The translations under genes were made by a program, and so were the position numbers. Shown one piece after another: positions 1-8,747 of a stretch of 39,419 bases of DNA. Numbering within the stretch: the stretch's first letter is position 1; each line of letters begins with the position of its first letter. The notes under the pieces are model-generated. The model was given only the letters and a program-made list of their open reading frames with translations, was not told the origin of the DNA and ran no database searches. Source of the stretch: a virus. The stretch lies in the IMG/VR virus record IMGVR_UViG_3300035670_000565, positions 1-39,419 of that record; one strand, written 5' to 3'.

Positions 1-50
1 CTTCTGCAAAAAATTTTTTCCCAAAATATATAAATCGGGAGGTGGTCGAT

Positions 51-590
51 TTGGCTAGGTCATCAAAACCAATTCATTTGGTAAAAGGTCACAGAACTAA
101 AAAAGAAATTGAACATAGGAAAAAAGCCGAAGAGGCTTTAACTTCGGGATTTATTTTTCACGAATGGGATAATGTAAAAAATAACAAAATTGCACATAAA
201 GAGTTTATAAGGCTAAAAAAAATATTCCAAAAAATTAAACAAAACGATGCTCTTTATGAATCTATTATAAATCGGCTTTGTTTGTTACACGCAGAATGTT
301 TTGAGTGTGAAATTATGGCTGAAAAAATTTTAAAAAATATTGAGCAATTAGAAGAGGCAAGAAGCACAGAAGAAATGACATTTATGGACTATTTTAACGC
401 AAAAAATAAAATGTATGAAAATTACATGAAATGTGATAAGAAAATCATGGAAAAGCGAAAAGCGATTCTTGACATAGAAAAAGAAAATATAATGACCGTA
501 GCCAGTGTTTTGCGTAGTGTTCCAAAGAAACCTCATGAAGAAAAAGAAGTTAATCCGTATGATAATATTGTTAAGTATCAGGGTAGGTGA
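51..590 (+). CDS. terS: Terminase small subunit, P27 family
   Basis: Small terminase subunit that recognises phage DNA and hands it to the large subunit for packaging. The basic N-terminus MARSSKPIHLVKGHRTKKE is the typical opening of P27-type small terminases, and the rest is helical and charged. I chose the TTG at 51 because GGGAGGTG lies about 7 nt before it; an upstream in-frame GTG at 42 sits inside that ribosome binding site. The product is 179 residues, usual for the family. TerL follows after 5 nt, and the HNH gene at the other end of the window would lie upstream if the ends join, the standard HNH-TerS-TerL order of cos phages. The family call rests on N-terminal resemblance and position. 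Confidence 0.85.
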   Translation: MARSSKPIHLVKGHRTKKEIEHRKKAEEALTSGFIFHEWDNVKNNKIAHKEFIRLKKIFQKIKQNDALYESIINRLCLLHAECFECEIMAEKILKNIEQLEEARSTEEMTFMDYFNAKNKMYENYMKCDKKIMEKRKAILDIEKENIMTVASVLRSVPKKPHEEKEVNPYDNIVKYQGR

Positions 591-595
591 TTTAA

Positions 596-2158
596 TTGCA
601 TGATCCTGAAAGAGCAAAAGCTCCAATTAACTTTATTCAAAATCTAAAGTTGACGGATGAATTTTTTGGACAGAAGTTTTATTTAATGGATTGGCAAATA
701 AAAATTTTGTCTGAGGTGTATGGCACTGTAAACGAAAAAGGTTATAGGCAATACAATTATGCTTATCTTGAAATCCCGAAAAAAAACGCAAAAACAACAA
801 CAATTGCAGCTTTAGCAGTTTATCATCTTTATTGTGATGGAAATGAAGGTCAAATATATTGTTGTGCTGCCGATAGAGGACAAGCAACACTTGTGTATAA
901 AGCGGCGTTAAGTATGATTGAGCAGGATAAATGGCTAAAACAAACGTTCAAAATAACTGACAGTAGAAAAGAAATAAAAAATATTAAAACTGGTACGATA
1001 TTAAAAGTTCTTAGTGCTGAGGCTTATTCTAAGCATGGACTTAATCCTAGCGTAGTAATCTTTGATGAATTACATGCGCAACCTAACAGAGAACTATGGG
1101 ATGTAATGACATTTGGTGCCGGTGCTGCAAGAAAAGAACCATTGTGGTGGGTAATTACTACCGCAGGAGATGATCCAGACAGACACAGTATTGGGTGGGA
1201 AATTCACGAATACGCTAGACAAATTATGCAAGGCGAAAAAGAAGACCCTTCTTGGTTTGCAAGAATATTTTGCGCGGATGAAGATGATGATATTTGGAAT
1301 GAAAAAACATGGTATAAAGCTAATCCGTCACTAGGAATCACAATTGATATAGATGCCGTTAGAAAAGAAGCATTAACAGCAAGAAACAGCCCAAGTATGG
1401 AAAAAAATTTTCGTTGGCTCCGACTTAATCAGTGGGTAAGCTTAAAACAAACGGGTTGGCTTGATTTAACTTTGTGGGACACTACCGTTGGAAATTGGAG
1501 TTTGTCAGAGTTAGTCGGTAAAAAGTGTTATGCTGGTCTTGATTTGTCTTCTACGGTGGACTTAACTGGATTAGTTTTATTATTTCCGCCTCAAGATGAA
1601 TTAGACGAATGGAGATTTGTTAGCGAGGCATGGATCCCGGAAGAAAACATGAAAGAAAGAATATTACGTGATCATGTTCCTTACGATAGATGGGTTAATG
1701 AAAAATATTTAACGGCAACTCCAGGTAATGTAGTGGATTATGATTTTGTAAAGGCTAGAATTGAAACCATAAGTAAACAATATTCTTTAAATTATCTCTG
1801 CACTGATCCGTGGAATAGCCGAATGCTAACGCAACAGCTTGAAAAATGTGACATTGAAACGATAGAAGTGCAGCAAAATATGGCAAAAATGTCTCCAGCA
1901 ATGAAAGAAATTGAAAGGCTTATGAAGTCGGGAGCAATGACGCATGAACGAAATCCGCTTGCAAGATGGAGCTTTGGAAATGTTAACGTTGCCGTTGATG
2001 GAAACGGAAACATTAAGCCCATGAAAAACAAATCTAGAGATAGAATAGACCCGACTGTTGCACTGATTAATGCAATGGCTGTTGCAATTACTCAAGAAAA
2101 CATGGAAATATGCGTTTATAACAATAGAGCAGTTGGCGAAAAAATATTTAGCGTGTAA
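596..2158 (+). CDS. terL: Terminase large subunit (ATPase and nuclease)
   Basis: Packaging motor that pumps DNA into the prohead and cuts concatemers. It has 520 residues. An atypical Walker A (PKKNAKTT, about residues 61-68) and Walker B with catalytic glutamate (VIFDELHA, about 154-161) mark the ATPase half. The C-terminal RNase H-like nuclease has an aspartate in YAGLDLS (about D316) and a late acidic motif DRIDPTVALINA. Translation appears to start at TTG 596, 7 nt after the GGTAGGTGA region, because no ATG lies in frame nearby. The gene sits between TerS and portal with nearly no spacing, so it is co-transcribed with them. It resembles the Terminase_1 group common in HK97-like phages of Bacillota. 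Confidence 0.93.
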   Translation: MHDPERAKAPINFIQNLKLTDEFFGQKFYLMDWQIKILSEVYGTVNEKGYRQYNYAYLEIPKKNAKTTTIAALAVYHLYCDGNEGQIYCCAADRGQATLVYKAALSMIEQDKWLKQTFKITDSRKEIKNIKTGTILKVLSAEAYSKHGLNPSVVIFDELHAQPNRELWDVMTFGAGAARKEPLWWVITTAGDDPDRHSIGWEIHEYARQIMQGEKEDPSWFARIFCADEDDDIWNEKTWYKANPSLGITIDIDAVRKEALTARNSPSMEKNFRWLRLNQWVSLKQTGWLDLTLWDTTVGNWSLSELVGKKCYAGLDLSSTVDLTGLVLLFPPQDELDEWRFVSEAWIPEENMKERILRDHVPYDRWVNEKYLTATPGNVVDYDFVKARIETISKQYSLNYLCTDPWNSRMLTQQLEKCDIETIEVQQNMAKMSPAMKEIERLMKSGAMTHERNPLARWSFGNVNVAVDGNGNIKPMKNKSRDRIDPTVALINAMAVAITQENMEICVYNNRAVGEKIFSV

Positions 2159-2168
2159 GGAGGTGAAA

Positions 2169-3509
2169 ATGTTGCAATTGTGGCAAAAACTTAAAATGGC
2201 AAGAAAAATTTTGACTGCTAAAAACTATTCTTTAAGCGATTTTGAAAAAGATTTCAATCGCTTTTTTTATGGAGGTAAATCATCTACATCTGGAGTTAAC
2301 ATTAACGAAGATACAGCAATGAGATTTAGTGCTGTGTTTGCTTGTGTGAGGGTTTTGAGTGAGACTATAGCGGCAATGCCAATTAAAGTCTATAAAAGAC
2401 GACCAAACGGAGGGCGTGACATTGCATATAATCATCCGTTATATCGGATTTTACATGATGAACCCAATGAAGAAATGACAGCGTTTAAACTGCAAGAAAC
2501 AATGCAAAGTCATTTAGTTTTGTCTGGCAACGCTTATGCTTACAAGGAAATTGACGGCAGAGGTAGGGTAAAATCATTAAAATTGCTTAATTGGGAAAAC
2601 ATTATGCCTGAAAGAAACAAAAAAACAGGCAAAATTGAGTACATTTTTGATGATAATGGAAACAAAATTACCCTAAATTATGATGAAATTTTTCATATTT
2701 CAGGGCTTGGATTTGATGGAATTAAAGGGTATTCGCCTATAACTTTGGCAATGGATGCCGTTGGCTTGGGTATGGCTGCCGAACAATTTGCATCATATTT
2801 TTACTCTAATGGCGCAAATGTAGGAGGTTTTATTGAATTACCGCAAGCAGTTAAAGATAAAGAAGAACTAAAAAATGAATTTACGCAGAAATTTACCGGA
2901 CTTGGTAAAAGCCACAAAGTAATTTTTCTTGAAAACGGGATGAAGTTTCAAAAATTAGTAATGCCTTTAAACGAAGCACAATTTATTGAAACTAGAAAAT
3001 TTCAGATTCAGGAGATTGCCAGAATTTATAGAATGCCGTTGCATTTAATTCAAGACTTAGAACGTGCAACGTTCTCAAACATTGAACATCAAGACTTAGG
3101 GTTTATTAAACACACAATGTTCCCATGGGTTGTTAGATGGGAGCAAGAAATTAATCACAGGTTATTCACATCGTTTGAACGTCAGCAAGGTTATTATGCT
3201 GAGTTTTCAATGGATGCCTTACTTCGTGGAGATGCAAAATCAAGGGCAGAAGTTTTGCACATTAAACGGCAAGATGGAATTATTAACGCCAATGAATGGC
3301 GTGAACTTGATAATCAAAATCCGCAACCTGACGAATTAGGTGATACATATTTTATTAATTCTACAATGATTCCAGTACAGTTAGCGGCTTTAGGTAACCA
3401 AAGCACACAAAAACTACAGGAAGGAGGACCTCAGGATGAAAAAAAAGTTTTGGGAGATAAAGAACCAAACAGAGACGACAGCCGATCTGATGATTTACGG
3501 AACGATTGA
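2169..3509 (+). CDS. Portal protein
   Basis: Dodecameric portal at the unique head vertex, through which DNA enters and leaves. The 446-residue product has the features of HK97-type portals: SAVFACVRVLSETIAAMP near the N-terminus, then YNHPLYRILHDEPNEEMT, the IARIYRMPLHLI segment, and GDAKSRAEVL towards the C-terminus. The ATG at 2169 has AAGGAGGTG just before it; an upstream in-frame ATG at 2070 lies inside terL and was rejected. The tail end is charged and low-complexity, and its last 74 nt overlap the next gene, an arrangement common for portal and protease. Confidence 0.93.
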   Translation: MLQLWQKLKMARKILTAKNYSLSDFEKDFNRFFYGGKSSTSGVNINEDTAMRFSAVFACVRVLSETIAAMPIKVYKRRPNGGRDIAYNHPLYRILHDEPNEEMTAFKLQETMQSHLVLSGNAYAYKEIDGRGRVKSLKLLNWENIMPERNKKTGKIEYIFDDNGNKITLNYDEIFHISGLGFDGIKGYSPITLAMDAVGLGMAAEQFASYFYSNGANVGGFIELPQAVKDKEELKNEFTQKFTGLGKSHKVIFLENGMKFQKLVMPLNEAQFIETRKFQIQEIARIYRMPLHLIQDLERATFSNIEHQDLGFIKHTMFPWVVRWEQEINHRLFTSFERQQGYYAEFSMDALLRGDAKSRAEVLHIKRQDGIINANEWRELDNQNPQPDELGDTYFINSTMIPVQLAALGNQSTQKLQEGGPQDEKKVLGDKEPNRDDSRSDDLRND

Positions 3510-4263
3510 GTCTGAATTCGGATGGTGGAGTACAAACGATGAAATTACTCCAAAGCAATTTAAAAAAGACTTAGACGCATTAGGCGAAATTCAAACGTTG
3601 AATATTTATATTAATAGTACCGGTGGAGATGTTTTTGCGGCACAAGCGATTTATAGCATGTTAAAAAGAAAACAGTGTAAAGTAAATACTTACATTGATG
3701 GACTGGCTGCATCAGCTGCAACTATAATTGCAATGGCTGGCGATAATGTTTATATGCCGATTAATGCCATGATGATGATACACAACGCTTGGACTTTTGC
3801 GTATGGAAATGCAGACGACTTTAGAAAAGTTGCTGATGATTTAGAAAAAATAACAGAGTCAATTATTGCCGTGTATCTTGAAAAAACAGGACTAGAAGAA
3901 AAAAAGATAAAGAAAATGATGGATGAAGAAACATGGTTATCGGCAAATGACGCATATGAACTTGGATTTGCTAACGAAATACAACAAGAAAAACAAGTAG
4001 CCGCTTCTTTGCAAAATGGTGTTTTTTTATGTAATGGAATTGAAATGGACATAAGTAAGTTTAAAAATGCTCCAAAACTAATGGTAGTTCAAAAGATTAT
4101 CGAAACTGAACCAATAGACGGGTTTAAAACTTTTAAGCCTGATGGTAATTCAGTTTTAGATGCACAGCAAACAAAACAAGAAGAAACTGTTAACATAGAT
4201 TTGCAACTCAAATTATTTAATCTCAAGAAAAACAAATTTAAATTCACAGGAGGTAACCAATAA
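3436..4263 (+). CDS. ClpP-like prohead maturation protease
   Basis: Serine protease of the ClpP fold that trims the scaffold (delta) domain of the capsid protein during head maturation. The 275-residue product has the GGDVFAAQA motif (about residues 63-71), the catalytic serine in DGLAASAAT (S93) and the catalytic histidine in MMMIHNA (H116). A downstream DEETWLSANDAYELGFANEI segment matches the usual third-residue and binding region. It starts inside the portal gene after a strong AGGAAGGAGG site. The stop overlaps the capsid start by one base, so expression is coupled. The region after about residue 200 is charged and variable. Confidence 0.92.
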   Translation: MKKKFWEIKNQTETTADLMIYGTIESEFGWWSTNDEITPKQFKKDLDALGEIQTLNIYINSTGGDVFAAQAIYSMLKRKQCKVNTYIDGLAASAATIIAMAGDNVYMPINAMMMIHNAWTFAYGNADDFRKVADDLEKITESIIAVYLEKTGLEEKKIKKMMDEETWLSANDAYELGFANEIQQEKQVAASLQNGVFLCNGIEMDISKFKNAPKLMVVQKIIETEPIDGFKTFKPDGNSVLDAQQTKQEETVNIDLQLKLFNLKKNKFKFTGGNQ

Positions 4264-5540
4264 TGAGATTACAAGAATTATTACAAAAAAGAGCGGCTCT
4301 TTGCGACCAGCAAGGAGAAATGCTGAATAAAGCATTTGCAGAAAAAAGAAATCTTAGTGTTGATGAAAAGTCAGCTTTTGACAAGCTTGACATTGGCATA
4401 GCTGAGATTGAAGAGCAAATTGAAAGAGAACAGAAATTCCAGAACAGAACTAGTAACATGGATAACGTTGTGGCTAATGCTCCTACTGCTCCGGTAGTAA
4501 GTAAATCACAAGCACCTGAAATGAGCTTTGGCGAAATGCTTGTTGGGGTTGCTAGAAATGCAATGGGCGACAGAATTAATATTAGGAATGCACCTGCCGG
4601 CATGAGCGCAAATGTTCCATCAGATGGGGGATTCCTTATCTCAGCAACAAGATCTAATGAGATTTTGACGAAAACATACGATACAGGTTTGATTGCTTCA
4701 AGGTGTTCGAGCTTTGAGATCGGGGATTATTCAGATTCTCTTGAAATTCCATATCTAAATGAAACTTCCAGAGCTGACGGATCAAGATGGGGCGGTTTTC
4801 GTGCTTATCGTGAAGGTGAAGCTGAAACCCCCACATCTACTAAATTTTCAACGGGACTATGGGAATGCAGAATATCCGATTTAAAAGCACTTGCGTATGT
4901 GACTGAAAGACTTTTAAACGATGCTCCTGCATTGGAATCGTTGATTATGCAGTTGCTACCTCAAGAATTTGCTTTCAAGCTTGACGATGAAATTCTTAAT
5001 GGTGCCGGTGGTGCTTCGTGTAAAGGAGTTATTGGAGACCCAGCTACTGTGTCTGTTGCAAAAGAAACTGGACAAGCAGCGGCTTCATTTGTAATTGAAA
5101 ACGCTGTGAAAATGTATACTCGTTGTTGGGGCAGAGCAAGACAGGGTGCAGCTTGGTTTATTAATCAAGATGTAGAGCCACAGTTATTTACAATGGCACT
5201 TTCGGTCGGTACGGGCGGAGTTCCTGTTTTTATGCCAGCGAATGGAGTAAGTGGAACGCCTTACAATACATTGTTTGGTAGACCTATTATTCCGGTTGAA
5301 CAGTGTCAAACACTTGGAACTGTTGGTGATGTGGTTTTCGGAAACTTTTCTGAGTATGCTTTGGTTAGGAAGGGTGGCTTGAAATCTGCTTCATCTTTGC
5401 ATGTAAAATTTATAACTGATGAAATGACATTCAAGTTTTCAATGAGAGTTAATGGCAAACCGAAGTGGAACAATGTATTAACTCCGTTTAAGGGAACAAA
5501 CACACTTTCGCCATTTGTAACGCTTGCAACAAGGTCTTAA
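4263..5540 (+). CDS. Major capsid protein, HK97 fold
   Basis: Main shell protein of the head, 425 residues. The first 100 or so residues form a charged coiled-coil-like delta domain (LSVDEKSAFDKLDIGIAEIE) that acts as an internal scaffold and is normally removed by the protease encoded just upstream. The mature part begins around the SANVPSDGGFLI region and contains typical HK97-fold sequence such as LPQEFAFKLDDEILNGAG, AAWFINQDVEPQLF and the C-terminal MRVNGKPKWNNVLTPFKGT. Its ATG shares one base with the protease stop codon. The exact cleavage site cannot be read from sequence alone. Confidence 0.94.
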   Translation: MRLQELLQKRAALCDQQGEMLNKAFAEKRNLSVDEKSAFDKLDIGIAEIEEQIEREQKFQNRTSNMDNVVANAPTAPVVSKSQAPEMSFGEMLVGVARNAMGDRINIRNAPAGMSANVPSDGGFLISATRSNEILTKTYDTGLIASRCSSFEIGDYSDSLEIPYLNETSRADGSRWGGFRAYREGEAETPTSTKFSTGLWECRISDLKALAYVTERLLNDAPALESLIMQLLPQEFAFKLDDEILNGAGGASCKGVIGDPATVSVAKETGQAAASFVIENAVKMYTRCWGRARQGAAWFINQDVEPQLFTMALSVGTGGVPVFMPANGVSGTPYNTLFGRPIIPVEQCQTLGTVGDVVFGNFSEYALVRKGGLKSASSLHVKFITDEMTFKFSMRVNGKPKWNNVLTPFKGTNTLSPFVTLATRS

Positions 5541-5572
5541 CAACTTAAAATAATTTTAGGAGGTACATAAAT

Positions 5573-6043
5573 ATGTCAAGAATGGTTTTAGCCGAACAGG
5601 CTCATATAGTTAATATTTTACCACCGGTTGACTTGAACGGATCAGCAAAAAGCTCTGATGTTTTTTCAATGAAAGACTGCTCACACGCAACAATAATTAT
5701 TCAAATGGGTGATACTGGTGCGGCTTCAACAGTTACAGTTGAGGAATGTGATAACTTTACGCCTACAACTCACACAGAGATTGCTTTTAGTGTGTATAAA
5801 GAAGAAACAGACGCAGGCGATACTTTGGGAGCAAGAACGGCTGTAGCAAATACAGGGTTTGCTTCAAGCACAAACAATAATATTTTTTATGTTATTGAAA
5901 TTGATGCAGAAGATTTAACTCCGGGATATGAAAATTTGAGAATTTCGTTTACAGACCCGACCGTTTCAACAATAGCTTCGGCTGTCGCAATTTTAACAGG
6001 CTTGTCTTATCAAGAAGGAACTAACAGAACACAAATAGCTTAA
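5573..6043 (+). CDS. Probable capsid decoration protein
   Basis: Structural protein of 156 residues, not recognised as a named family. It is rich in Thr, Ser, Ala and Val with no charged helices, and reads as a beta-sandwich (ATIIIQMGDTGAASTVTVEE, then YENLRISFTDPTVSTIASAV). Position directly after the capsid gene, a strong AGGAGGT site and a following hairpin with a U-run all point to an abundant head-surface protein such as a decoration or head-fibre base protein. That role is inferred from position and composition; a small tail-tube-like or Ig-like protein cannot be excluded. Confidence 0.6.
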   Translation: MSRMVLAEQAHIVNILPPVDLNGSAKSSDVFSMKDCSHATIIIQMGDTGAASTVTVEECDNFTPTTHTEIAFSVYKEETDAGDTLGARTAVANTGFASSTNNNIFYVIEIDAEDLTPGYENLRISFTDPTVSTIASAVAILTGLSYQEGTNRTQIA

Positions 6044-6048
6044 TAAAT

Positions 6049-6068
6049 GGGGCAGAAATGCCCCTTTT
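6049..6068 (+). terminator. Hairpin terminator or attenuator after decoration gene
   Basis: GGGGCA pairs perfectly with TGCCCC around a GAAA tetraloop, followed by TTTT. It lies 6 nt after the stop of the 156-residue gene and before the next ribosome binding site. Since all downstream head and tail genes must be transcribed, it is probably a partial terminator that makes the capsid and decoration genes the most abundant messages. Confidence 0.7.
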
Positions 6069-6094
6069 AAACTTTTAAACAGGAGGTAATTAAC

Positions 6095-6508
6095 ATGGGA
6101 ATGGGATTTCAAGATAATCCTAACAACATTTTAGGAGCAGACAGTTCAAATAATCAATTTGATGGAATTGTTATCACAGGTGGAGCTGATGCATGGGCTT
6201 TAGGAAATTTTGCAGAAGTTATACCGGCTGGAGCAATTACTAGTGAATATGATATACATTATGTTGTATTTGAAGGAGCAAGCGCAACCGATATATATGA
6301 GTTGGTGTTATATCAAGGGGCTTTAGGTGCTGAATCTGAAATTGGGCGAATTAGAGTTGATAGAGAATCGGCGCAATCTGGAGTGTCAAATGCTCCTATA
6401 CAAATTCCAGCACTAGCAGCAAACACACGAATTAGTGCTAAAGTAGCAAGTAAATCAGGTGGTAATGATACGGTTACGATTTCTGTTTATTATCATTTGT
6501 ATGAATAA
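6095..6508 (+). CDS. Hypothetical virion protein (head decoration block)
   Basis: A 137-residue protein of unknown function, with AGGAGGT before ATG 6095. The sequence is beta-rich (DIHYVVFEGASATDIYELVLYQGA, TRISAKVASKSGGNDTVTISVYYHLY), ending in a strand that looks like the closing strand of a jelly-roll or Ig-like domain. It belongs to the run of small beta-structured genes between capsid and connector, so a head-surface or fibre role is likely but not proven. Confidence 0.55.
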   Translation: MGMGFQDNPNNILGADSSNNQFDGIVITGGADAWALGNFAEVIPAGAITSEYDIHYVVFEGASATDIYELVLYQGALGAESEIGRIRVDRESAQSGVSNAPIQIPALAANTRISAKVASKSGGNDTVTISVYYHLYE

Positions 6509-6543
6509 AATAAATAAGAATAATTAACAGAGAGGTATATTAT

Positions 6544-7047
6544 ATGTCAGCTATATTGATTACGACAATACAGTCATGGACAGGTACTAGAGATGAACGT
6601 TTAGGGTTATCAACAACAGGAATAAACGCCGGTTCTAATTTTGAAGAGACTGATACAAATTTAAAATACAAGTGGGATGGTAGTGCATGGTATTTAGACC
6701 CTGCCGAAAGTGTATCTTTAAGCACATTGATTGCTGGAGAAGATCAAACAAACGACGTATTAAAGGTTGAGCAGCAATTTACTTATAAAAACTTAGCTGC
6801 AAACGCAAATACAAGCGTTAAAAGCACTCCGGGGTTTTTGCATGCTTTAGTAATAAACAAAATTGGTGCAAGTTCTAATACTATAACCGTATATGATGGC
6901 ACTGATGCAACTGGTACTGTCATCGCTACTATAGATAGTACAATAGCTGGCGCACCAACAAGAATATTTGATGTAAGTTTCACAACTGGGTTATATGTTG
7001 CGATTGCAACTGGAACAGCACCGGACATTACTATCTCGTATAGATAG
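6544..7047 (+). CDS. Hypothetical beta-structured protein, head-fibre-like
   Basis: A 167-residue protein with two parts. The first about 60 residues (TIQSWTGTRDERLGLSTTG to YKWDGSAWYLDPAE) resemble short N-terminal adaptor modules in phage structural proteins. The rest is a beta-sandwich of about 90 residues (LHALVINKIGASSNTITVYD, then FTTGLYVAIATGTAPDITIS), a pattern seen in many phage surface proteins. GAGAGGT precedes ATG 6544, and the gene is 11 nt upstream of the beta-helix gene. It may be an adaptor or decoration protein that holds the larger fibre protein. Confidence 0.55.
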   Translation: MSAILITTIQSWTGTRDERLGLSTTGINAGSNFEETDTNLKYKWDGSAWYLDPAESVSLSTLIAGEDQTNDVLKVEQQFTYKNLAANANTSVKSTPGFLHALVINKIGASSNTITVYDGTDATGTVIATIDSTIAGAPTRIFDVSFTTGLYVAIATGTAPDITISYR

Positions 7048-7058
7048 GAGGACAATTA

Positions 7059-8714
7059 ATGGCTAACATATATGTGTCGAAAACGGCAACGAATGGGTAT
7101 GCAGTTGGAGATGATTCAAGAAATAGGGCAACTGCAGCAAGTAAATCGACTCCTGTTTTGACGGTAACTAGAGCTAATGCCGTAGCGTTAGCAGGCGATA
7201 CAATTATTATCAATGATGGCACATATAGCGAAGTTGCTGCGGTAGCTGTGGGAGTCGCAAATGTTACAATTAATTCAGAGAATGATTATCAAGTTACTAT
7301 ACAGGCAGCAAGTGGTACCGGAAATGTTATATTACAGTACACTGTTGGAACGGGATTGACTCTTGGCAAAATTATAATTGATGCACAATACACACAGTCT
7401 TATTGTGTACAACAATCAAGTACCAATACAACTAATGATCTGACTTTTAATGGAACGTATCTAATAAATTTTAAAACTTATGCGCTATATGGGACAAGAG
7501 CAAAAAATGTTACATTCGATAACAATTGGAAAATTGAATCAGTTGTTAGAGCTCAATATAGCGTGGGAATCAAACTAACGACTGACACTACCGGAACTGT
7601 AACTGTACAAAATGGCACATATGATTTAGACTCTTATAATAGTTCTGTTTCCGGCTGGGTTATGTGTGCTGATTTTGAAAACACAGCTGTTGGCGGTGCA
7701 ACATTAATCGTGAATAATTGTACATCAACGCATGGGGGAAGTGGCAATTTAACGGCTAGTATATACGGGATTAGAGCAACTGGATTTTCAAGTTACGAAA
7801 TTAATGATAATGCTTTAAGTCAAACTACTGTGAATTCATCGGGTTCGGCTGTTGGTATATTAATTATGCCTTCTGCAATAGCTTCAAAGAAATGTTGGAT
7901 ATATGATAATGTTGTGGATTGTAATAGTCCAGCAACTAATACTTCTGTCACTGGATATGCGATTGGCGTAGGAGAAGATGGAGACACAGGCATTAATGCT
8001 AATTTGATTAATGGTCTTTGGATACATGGGAATGACTTGAAACGTGCTAATCACCTACTTTTCGTTGGCAATGAAACCGGGGCAGTTGTTACAGGAAATA
8101 AAGTTGATGATGGTATCATTGGAGTAATTGGTAAGCGCACTGTCGGGGGATTGTTCACAGGCAATATTGTTAAAAATGTTACAACTGGAGGATCATTGCG
8201 AAATAAAGCAGGGACAAATGATGTATTTGCAAATAATACTGTTATATTGACTACTGCAAATGGCATAGGGATGTTGTCTAATGCATCAGGAGCCACAGCT
8301 TCAATTGCTACAAAATTTGTCAACAACATAATATACATGGATGGTGTAGAAGCTACGGCATCACAGGTAGACAATGACAGTAGCACTGCTGTATTTAGTA
8401 ATAATAATTATTATTCAACAGTAGCGTTTAAATCAACTGCTTTCAAGTATCAAGCGACTACATATGCAACATTAGCAGCATGGATAGCAGCTCAAGAAGC
8501 ATCTGCAATTAACGTTAATCCACAATTTGAAAACTATAGCAGTGACGATTATCGTGTGCCAGCAAGTAACTCTGATTTATATCAAAAAGGTGTTTACATT
8601 AACGCTGAGGTTAAAGATTATAGGTTAAGACCTTTTAGAAACACGCCTACAGTTGGGGCTTATGAGGTAACAGCTGGTGATAGATGCGCAACTAGAAATT
8701 CAAGAACAGCTTAA
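7059..8714 (+). CDS. Right-handed beta-helix protein (fibre or spike)
   Basis: A 551-residue protein with the features of a parallel right-handed beta-helix, as in pectate-lyase-like phage spikes. It opens with IYVSKTATNGYAVGDDSRNR and SKSTPVLTVTRANAVALAGDTIIINDGTYSE, the standard entry motif of this fold. There follow many short strands with Asn-rich turns (DNALSQTTVNSSG, WIHGNDLKR, VTGNKVDDGIIGV, FTGNIVKN, FANNTVIL, KFVNNIIYMD), and it closes with a typical end segment DYRLRPFRNTPTVGAYE. Such proteins bind or cleave surface polysaccharide. Its position with the head genes, far from the tail tip, suggests a head fibre. No catalytic residues are evident. Confidence 0.75.
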   Translation: MANIYVSKTATNGYAVGDDSRNRATAASKSTPVLTVTRANAVALAGDTIIINDGTYSEVAAVAVGVANVTINSENDYQVTIQAASGTGNVILQYTVGTGLTLGKIIIDAQYTQSYCVQQSSTNTTNDLTFNGTYLINFKTYALYGTRAKNVTFDNNWKIESVVRAQYSVGIKLTTDTTGTVTVQNGTYDLDSYNSSVSGWVMCADFENTAVGGATLIVNNCTSTHGGSGNLTASIYGIRATGFSSYEINDNALSQTTVNSSGSAVGILIMPSAIASKKCWIYDNVVDCNSPATNTSVTGYAIGVGEDGDTGINANLINGLWIHGNDLKRANHLLFVGNETGAVVTGNKVDDGIIGVIGKRTVGGLFTGNIVKNVTTGGSLRNKAGTNDVFANNTVILTTANGIGMLSNASGATASIATKFVNNIIYMDGVEATASQVDNDSSTAVFSNNNYYSTVAFKSTAFKYQATTYATLAAWIAAQEASAINVNPQFENYSSDDYRVPASNSDLYQKGVYINAEVKDYRLRPFRNTPTVGAYEVTAGDRCATRNSRTA

Positions 8715-8747
8715 GTTAAATTAATTGTAGCATAAAGAGGTGATGGA